The position numbers and the translations under genes are program-made. Of a DNA stretch of 64,000 nucleotides, positions 59,602-64,000 are shown piece after piece. Source of the stretch: Scytonema hofmannii PCC 7110. GTDB lineage: Bacteria; Cyanobacteriota; Cyanobacteriia; Cyanobacteriales; Nostocaceae. The DNA is taken from NCBI RefSeq assembly GCF_000346485.2, contig NZ_KQ976354.1:5716824-5780823 (forward strand), written 5' to 3'. Under the pieces are notes generated by a model. The model was given only the letters and a program-made list of their open reading frames with translations, was not told the origin of the DNA and did not search any database. Positions within the stretch are counted from its first letter, which is position 1. Each line of letters begins with the position of its first letter.

Positions 59602-60660
59602 TTATTCTTGGTTGAAAATATCAGGAATCTTATTTTCAATGCCTAAATCAGCATAGTAGTGATTCCACATAGTACTTTGACTATGACCAGTGATTTTTGC
59701 CAGCTTTAGAGGACTTAAGCCAGCCTCTAGAGAATGACTTATCATGGTCGCTCTAGTATAGTAAGGCTTACGATAACTAATATTCAGTTTGATTAGCAAA
59801 GGTTTCCAAATATAATCACAGAAATATTTTCTGCTTACTTGTTCGGATTTCCGAGTCTTAGCAGTAAAAACATAAATATTAGATTTAGCTTTATCTTTGG
59901 AATCGCGTATAACAGCTTTTAATTCTTCAGTTAAAATTAATTTTCGAGCTTTTTTAGTTTTATCTGCAAGTATCCAAACTGACGAAAAATCTTCGGTAAC
60001 ATTTTCCCATTTTAAATTAATAGCTTCACCTATTCGGCAACCACTATAAAATAGAAATTTTACAAAGTTTCTATAATGTTCTGGACAGTTCTCTATAATA
60101 CTAAAAACTTCTTCTTTAGTGAAAGGTTTCGGTTGTACAGGATTTGGTTTAATTTGCTTTTTAATGATTTTCCATGGTTCGGTATTATCAAACACTGCTG
60201 CAAGTTTAATAAGATAAGATTTAATTGTTACTAGACTCAAACCTTCATTTTTTAAATGTTCTAAAAATTTCTGTAAATCTGTTAAATTAGGTTCTTTCTT
60301 GCCATAAAAGAAACTTTTATAACGTTTAACGACAGCTAAATAGACATCTTTAGTGCCTTTGGATTTGATTCCACGAACAGTAAAATAGTTTTCCAGCCGT
60401 GAATCTATATCTAATTCTTTCTTAGCTTTGTTAACTTTCTCAACCGTTTTCTCTGGTTTATATTTTTTTAACGTTTCGTCAAAGTTCTCAAATATTATAT
60501 CTAGTTTAATTTGATTGGCAAGTTTTTCAACTGCGATCGCATTAACTTTGGATTCCGATAGTCCTGGAGATAAGTAAAACTTTTCTCCTTTATATCTCCA
60601 GTAAAGCTGATAGTTGCCATTTCTTAAACTGATAGATACTTCACCCTTTTTACTTCTCAT
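59602..60660 (-). CDS. int: Tyrosine recombinase/integrase
   Basis: A 352-residue integrase whose gene ends at 59602 and starts 155 bp from attR. The catalytic domain (about 175-350) has the first Arg in FLFYSGCRIGEAINLKWENV, a Lys in ADKTKKARKLIL, the second Arg in KPYYTRATMISHSLEAG, and the Tyr in ITGHSQSTMWNHYYADLG. The usual HxxR is YxxR here, a known variation in some family branches. Core-binding helices are at about 90-160 (LENYFTVRGIKSKGTKDVYL). An inverted repeat AAAGTTACC/GGTAACTTT (60683 and 60747) in its promoter region suggests control. Confidence 0.9.
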   Translation of the reverse strand: MRSKKGEVSISLRNGNYQLYWRYKGEKFYLSPGLSESKVNAIAVEKLANQIKLDIIFENFDETLKKYKPEKTVEKVNKAKKELDIDSRLENYFTVRGIKSKGTKDVYLAVVKRYKSFFYGKKEPNLTDLQKFLEHLKNEGLSLVTIKSYLIKLAAVFDNTEPWKIIKKQIKPNPVQPKPFTKEEVFSIIENCPEHYRNFVKFLFYSGCRIGEAINLKWENVTEDFSSVWILADKTKKARKLILTEELKAVIRDSKDKAKSNIYVFTAKTRKSEQVSRKYFCDYIWKPLLIKLNISYRKPYYTRATMISHSLEAGLSPLKLAKITGHSQSTMWNHYYADLGIENKIPDIFNQE

Positions 60661-60769
60661 ATTTATTAGAGAATTATTTTTTAAAGTTACCCAAAATTTT
60701 TAAACTTTGACTGATTACTTAATTTTAAAACGATTGAGAATCTTTAGGTAACTTTTAAAGGTGTTTTGC

Positions 60770-60787
60770 AGACATTTTACAGACAAA
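60770..60787 (+). repeat. Putative integrase arm-type site, right end
   Basis: AGACATTTTACAGACAAA, near-identical to 42435-42452 at the left end. An additional TTTTGCAGACA is at 60764-60774. All lie between the integrase gene and attR. Confidence 0.6.
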
Positions 60788-60810
60788 AAACTTTTTCTTA
60801 AATAGATTTT

Positions 60811-60940
60811 TTAGAGTTCGCTCGTTCTGCTTTCCAGAGATTGGTGGATGACTTCCCAACGACGGTAAGGGAGATAACTTTGCGTCACCCAGGTGAGTGC
60901 TTGAGAGGGGGTAGCATCGAGAGGTAATGCTTGGGGTTGG
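60811..60940 (-). pseudogene. pglZ: PglZ middle fragment between attR and the CAST end
   Basis: Leftward from 60940 the frame reads QPQALPLDATPSQALTWVTQ, then SYLPYRRWEVIHQSLESRTS and E, ending at a stop just inside the element (60811-60813). This is the pglZ sequence that lies upstream of the fragment at 41076-42392. Its own upstream part is cut off by the transposon end at 60941. Confidence 0.82.
60816..60885. repeat. attR, 70-bp direct repeat
   Basis: Identical to attL (42323-42392). The distance between repeat starts is 18,493 bp, the size of the element. To the right the repeat passes into pglZ coding sequence without change of frame. Confidence 0.9.
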
Positions 60941-60946
60941 TGTACA

Positions 60947-61148
60947 TTCGCAAATTATATGTCGCAATTCGCAAATTAGTGTCGCAATTACTTCTAATAG
61001 CTGAGATCTTTATTGCGTAGGACTTACAAGCTATTTATCCATAAAACTGAGTAATTTGCCTGTTTCGCAAATTAGATGTCGCAAATCCTATTTTCGCAAA
61101 TTAAATGTCGTTTATTAAGATTTGCCTGTTTCGCAAATTAGATGTCGC
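60947..61148 (+). repeat. CAST left-end TnsB-binding repeats, five copies
   Basis: Sites of the form TTCGCAAATTAGATGTCGC at 60947-60965, 60968-60985, 61064-61082, 61093-61111 and 61130-61148, all in the same orientation, with small changes between AATTAGATG, AATTATATG, AATTAAATG and a deleted-base AATTAGTG. Two are packed near the tip and three near tnsB, the layout of Tn7-like ends. Confidence 0.9.
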
Positions 61149-61165
61149 ATTTTTGCCACATTAGT

Positions 61166-61179
61166 GGTACTTTAGTACC
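61166..61179. promoter_or_regulatory. Palindrome GGTACT-TT-AGTACC upstream of tnsB
   Basis: A perfect 6-bp dyad between the last TnsB site and the tnsB start. It may be the operator of a CAST-encoded regulator; MerR-type regulators are known to control some V-K elements, but none is visible here. Confidence 0.5.
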
Positions 61180-61208
61180 TAAAGTGTTAATCAGTGGTTT
61201 TCACTCCA

Positions 61209-63074
61209 ATGTTAGACGAAGAATTTGAGTTCACTGAGGAATTGACGCAAGCTCCAGATGTTATTGTGCTTGACAAGAGTCATTTTGTGGTAGACCCATC
61301 CCAAATTATTCTGCAAACATCGGATAAGCATAAACTGAGATTTAATCTTATCAAGTGGTTCGCTGAATCCCCCAACATTACTATTAAATCTCAGAGAAAA
61401 CAGGCAGTCGTAGATACCCTTGGTGTTTCTACTCGGCAGGTGGAGCGTCTCCTCAAGCAATATCATAATGGTGAGTTATCAGAGACAGCGGGAGTACAAC
61501 GCTCAGATAAGGGGAAACTTCGCATCAGCCAATATTGGGAAGATTATATTAAAACAACTTATGAAAAAAGTCTGAAAGATAAACATCCAATGTTGCCAGC
61601 AGCTGTCGTGCGGGAAGTGAAGCGACACGCGATCGTTGACCTCGGACTGAAACCAGGAGATTATCCCCATCCAGCCACCATCTATAGAAATTTAGCTCCT
61701 TTAATCGAGCAACACACGCGGAAGAAAAAAGTTAGAAATCCGGGTTCGGGATCTTGGCTGACCGTTGTCACGCGAGATGGTCAGCTACTGAAGGCTGACT
61801 TTAGTAACCAAATTATCCAATGCGACCATACCGAGCTGGATATTCATATAGTTGATAGTCATGGCAGTTTATTGTCTGACCGTCCTTGGCTAACTACTGT
61901 TGTCGATACTTATTCAAGTTGCATTCTTGGTTTTCATTTATGGATCAAACAACCAGGTTCTACGGAGGTAGCTCTTGCCTTAAGACACGCCATTCTACCC
62001 AAAAATTATCCTGAGGACTACAAACTTGGCAAAGTTTGGGAAATATATGGACCTCCTTTTCAATATTTTTTTACTGATGGTGGAAAAGATTTTAATTCAA
62101 AGCATCTAAAAGCCATTGGTAAGAAATTAGGATTTCAGTGCGAACTACGCAATCGCCCGCCCCAAGGTGGAATTGTAGAACGTCTTTTTAAAACCATTAA
62201 TACTCAAGTTCTTAAAGAGCTTCCCGGTTACACGGGGGCAAACGTTCAAGAACGCCCGAAAAATGCAGAGAAAGAAGCCTGTTTAACAATACAGGATTTG
62301 GATAAAATTCTAGCTAGCTTCTTTTGTGATATTTATAACCACGAACCCTATCCCAAGGAGCCTCGCAACACGAGATTTGAACGCTGGTTTAAAGGTATGG
62401 GGGGAAAATTACCCGAACCTTTGGACGAGCGAGAATTGGATATTTGTTTGATGAAAGAAGCACAACGAGTTGTTCAAGCTCATGGTAGCATACAGTTTGA
62501 AAACCTAATTTATCGAGGAGAAGCTCTTAAGGCATATAGAGGTGAATACGTCACCCTAAGATACGATCCCGACCATGTCCTGACTTTATATGTCTATAGT
62601 TGCGAAGCTGATGATAATGCAGAAGAGTTCTTGGGCTATGCTCACGCTATAAACATGGATACTCATGACTTGAGTATAGAAGAATTGAAAACTCTCAATA
62701 AAGAACGAAGTAAAGCTCGTAGCGATCATTACAACTATGATGCTTTATTAGCATTGGGTAAACGCAAAGAACTTGTAGAAGAAAGAAAACAAGACAAGAA
62801 AGCAAAAAGGCAATCAGAGCAAAAACGTCTCCGCACTGCTTCCAAGAAAAACTCAAATGTTATTGAACTACGCAAAAGTAGAGCTTCGAGTTCTTCAAGT
62901 AAAGATGACCGACAGGAAATTTTACCAGAGAGAGTTTCTAGGGACGAACTAAAGCCGGAGAAGACAGAACTGAAATATGAGGAAAATCTGTTAGCACAGA
63001 CCGATACTCAAAAACAGGAGAGACATAAGTTAGTTGTCTCTGACCGTAAAAAAAATTTAAAGAATATTTGGTGA
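61209..63074 (+). CDS. tnsB: Transposase subunit TnsB
   Basis: DDE transposase that cuts and joins the transposon ends. An HTH region is near residues 60-80 (KQAVVDTLGVSTRQVERLLK). The catalytic triad is the Asp in NQIIQCDHTELDIHIVD, the Asp in FFTDGGKDFNSKHLKAIGKK and the Glu in QGGIVERLFKTINTQVLKEL. GYTGANVQERPKNAEKEACL is typical of V-K TnsB. The C-terminal 120 residues are charged and basic, likely contacting TnsC. The ATG at 61209 is preferred; an in-frame GTG at 61194 would add five residues. Confidence 0.93.
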   Translation: MLDEEFEFTEELTQAPDVIVLDKSHFVVDPSQIILQTSDKHKLRFNLIKWFAESPNITIKSQRKQAVVDTLGVSTRQVERLLKQYHNGELSETAGVQRSDKGKLRISQYWEDYIKTTYEKSLKDKHPMLPAAVVREVKRHAIVDLGLKPGDYPHPATIYRNLAPLIEQHTRKKKVRNPGSGSWLTVVTRDGQLLKADFSNQIIQCDHTELDIHIVDSHGSLLSDRPWLTTVVDTYSSCILGFHLWIKQPGSTEVALALRHAILPKNYPEDYKLGKVWEIYGPPFQYFFTDGGKDFNSKHLKAIGKKLGFQCELRNRPPQGGIVERLFKTINTQVLKELPGYTGANVQERPKNAEKEACLTIQDLDKILASFFCDIYNHEPYPKEPRNTRFERWFKGMGGKLPEPLDERELDICLMKEAQRVVQAHGSIQFENLIYRGEALKAYRGEYVTLRYDPDHVLTLYVYSCEADDNAEEFLGYAHAINMDTHDLSIEELKTLNKERSKARSDHYNYDALLALGKRKELVEERKQDKKAKRQSEQKRLRTASKKNSNVIELRKSRASSSSSKDDRQEILPERVSRDELKPEKTELKYEENLLAQTDTQKQERHKLVVSDRKKNLKNIW

Positions 63075-63077
63075 TTT

Positions 63078-63932
63078 ATGGCGATATCTCAACTGGCAAC
63101 CCAACCATTTGTCGAAGTCTTACCTCCAGAGTTAGATAGCAAAGCTCAAATTGCTAAAACTATTGATATTGAGGAGCTTTTCAGAATTAATTTTATCACA
63201 ACCGATCGGTCTTCAGAATGTTTCAGATGGTTAGATGAGCTGCGTATCCTGAAACAATGCGGTCGGATCATTGGACCAAGAAATGTAGGCAAAAGCCGAG
63301 CAGTGCTTCACTATCGTAATGAGGATAAAAAACGAGTTTCTTATGTAAAGGCTTGGTCGGCATCGAGTTCTAAACGTCTATTTTCACAAATCTTAAAGGA
63401 TATTAACCATGCTGCATCAACAGGTAAACGACAGGATTTACGTCCAAGATTAGCTGGTAGTCTTGAACTATTTGGATTAGAATTGGTCATTGTTGATAAT
63501 GCTGAAAATCTTCAAAAAGAGGCGCTCTTAGATTTAAAGCAACTTTTTGAAGAATGCCATGTTCCTATTGTCTTAGTTGGAGGTAAGGAGTTAGATGATA
63601 TTTTAGAAGATTTTGATTTGTTGACTAACTTTCCAACGTTATATGAGTTTGAACGATTGGAACATGATGATTTTATAAAAACATTAAAGACAATTGAATT
63701 GGATATTTTATCTCTTCCAGAAGCGTCTAAGTTAAGTGAGGGTAACATATTTGCAATTTTAGCTGAGAGTACAGGTGGGAAAATAGGAATTTTAGTCAAG
63801 ATACTAACTAAAGCAGTTTTACATTCTCTTAAAAAGGGATTTGGTAAAGTTGATGAAAGCATTTTAGAAAAAATCGCAAGTCGTTATGGAACAAAATACG
63901 TTCCCATTGAAAACAAAAATAGAAATGATTGA
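63078..63932 (+). CDS. tnsC: AAA+ regulator TnsC
   Basis: TnsC forms ATP-dependent filaments that connect target selection with TnsB. At 284 residues it has the short V-K type length. Walker A is IIGPRNVGKSRAVLHYRN, Walker B LVIVDNAENLQKEALLDLKQ, and VPIVLVGGKELDDILEDF carries sensor-like residues. The Walker B Asp is followed by Asn (DN), not Glu, so the hydrolysis residue is unusual. It starts 3 bp after tnsB and overlaps tniQ by 8 bp. Confidence 0.9.
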   Translation: MAISQLATQPFVEVLPPELDSKAQIAKTIDIEELFRINFITTDRSSECFRWLDELRILKQCGRIIGPRNVGKSRAVLHYRNEDKKRVSYVKAWSASSSKRLFSQILKDINHAASTGKRQDLRPRLAGSLELFGLELVIVDNAENLQKEALLDLKQLFEECHVPIVLVGGKELDDILEDFDLLTNFPTLYEFERLEHDDFIKTLKTIELDILSLPEASKLSEGNIFAILAESTGGKIGILVKILTKAVLHSLKKGFGKVDESILEKIASRYGTKYVPIENKNRND

Positions 63933-64000
63933 AGATGATGAAATTCGTCTAAGGTTGGGCTATGTTGAACCACACCCAGGTGAAAGCATCAGTCATTATT
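63925..64000 (+). CDS. tniQ: TniQ, first 25 codons (runs off window)
   Basis: The frame from ATG 63925 gives MIEDDEIRLRLGYVEPHPGE, then SISHY, matching the start of V-K TniQ proteins (a PxxGES(I/L)SH motif). TniQ links TnsC to the Cas12k-guide complex. It overlaps the tnsC end by 8 bp, so the genes are translationally coupled. Confidence 0.88.
   Translation, partial: MIEDDEIRLRLGYVEPHPGESISHY

Larger units (their letters stand above)
42323..60815. mobile_element. 18.5-kb integrative element inserted in pglZ
   Basis: The element is bounded by perfect 70-bp direct repeats and carries, near the right repeat, a tyrosine integrase and an excisionase-like gene. It also encodes a primase-polymerase/DUF3987 helicase, ribbon-helix-helix-like proteins, a P-loop ATPase with membrane segments, and has an iteron-like region, so it may replicate as a plasmid or phage-like circle after excision. 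Its DNA is visibly more A+T-rich than both flanks, with few GCGATCGC sites. Loss of the element would rejoin the pglZ frame exactly at the repeat. No capsid, portal, relaxase or pilus gene was recognised, so plasmid, satellite and virus origins remain open. Confidence 0.85.
60941..64000 (+). mobile_element. Type V-K-like CRISPR-associated Tn7-like transposon, left end to tniQ (runs off window)
   Basis: The DNA from 60941 begins TGTACATTCGCAAATTATAT, a TGTACA terminus followed by repeated TnsB-type sites. The genes that follow are tnsB, tnsC and tniQ, tightly spaced on the plus strand. That order, and the TnsB and TniQ sequence patterns, correspond to V-K CAST (Cas12k) elements. Cas12k, tracrRNA, array, any regulator and the right end lie beyond the window, so activity cannot be judged. 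The insertion is inside pglZ. The 5-bp target duplication (GTTGG expected next to the left end) cannot be checked. Confidence 0.82.

Noticed and set aside
1..64000. tRNA, rRNA or tmRNA genes
   Set aside because: None recognised by reading; the integrative element uses pglZ coding DNA and not a tRNA as its attachment site.

Overview
The window is cyanobacterial chromosome, most likely from a filamentous heterocyst-former (Nostocales). Pointers are many GCGATCGC (HIP1) sites, heptameric tandem repeats (CAGTGAC, GTAGGGA), filamentous-haemagglutinin adhesins with CHAT-domain partners, XisI-type genes, a type 2 lanthipeptide system with NHLP-leader precursors, an array of near-identical small RNA genes, and the start of a Tn7-like CRISPR-associated transposon of the type V-K (Cas12k) kind. 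This is inference from content; no rRNA or taxonomic marker is present.

Layout. 1-7 kb: the N-terminal part of a LanM synthetase, two intact NHLP-leader lanthipeptide precursors plus a decayed third one, a secreted subtilisin-like protease, a response regulator with an AraC output domain, a double-NHLP protein and a histidine kinase. 7-24 kb: sigma factor, DUF1822, CHAT-CHASE2, DUF928, RTX-like protein, haemagglutinin adhesin, XisI, then on the other strand a TPR-CHAT protein and a second adhesin; a coherent surface/secretion and caspase-like signalling neighbourhood. 24-34.5 kb: housekeeping and accessory genes (two half-size GDT1/UPF0016 transporters, Uma2, ArgJ, GatB, flavin-binding protein, DUF4383, Rieske oxygenase with a divergent TetR, PstS), with four copies of a ~55-nt sRNA gene between argJ and gatB. 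34.5-41 kb: small genes and debris (Hsp20, Nudix, HicB-like, Rpn-like and NB-ARC/TPR remnants), a MerR regulator divergent from an SDR gene, and an epimerase.

41-64 kb is the most unusual part. A pglZ-type defence gene (minus strand) is cut twice. An 18.5-kb integrative element (42323-60815) sits inside it between perfect 70-bp direct repeats that are themselves pglZ coding sequence. The element has a tyrosine integrase next to attR, an excisionase-like protein, a primase-polymerase/DUF3987 replication protein, several ribbon-helix-helix-like proteins, a membrane-anchored P-loop ATPase with small membrane-protein neighbours, a metalloprotease-like protein, and a two-spacer CRISPR mini-array without cas genes. 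It carries a ~2-kb non-coding region with iteron-like inverted repeats and a chain of hairpins, and at least 13 copies of one palindrome (GAAAACT[G/C]AGTTTTC). Only 55 bp beyond attR, still within pglZ, the left end of a V-K-like CAST begins at 60941, followed by tnsB, tnsC and the first codons of tniQ; cas12k, its guide array and the right end lie beyond the window.

All calls come from reading sequence and remembered family motifs. No database search, folding program or alignment was run.
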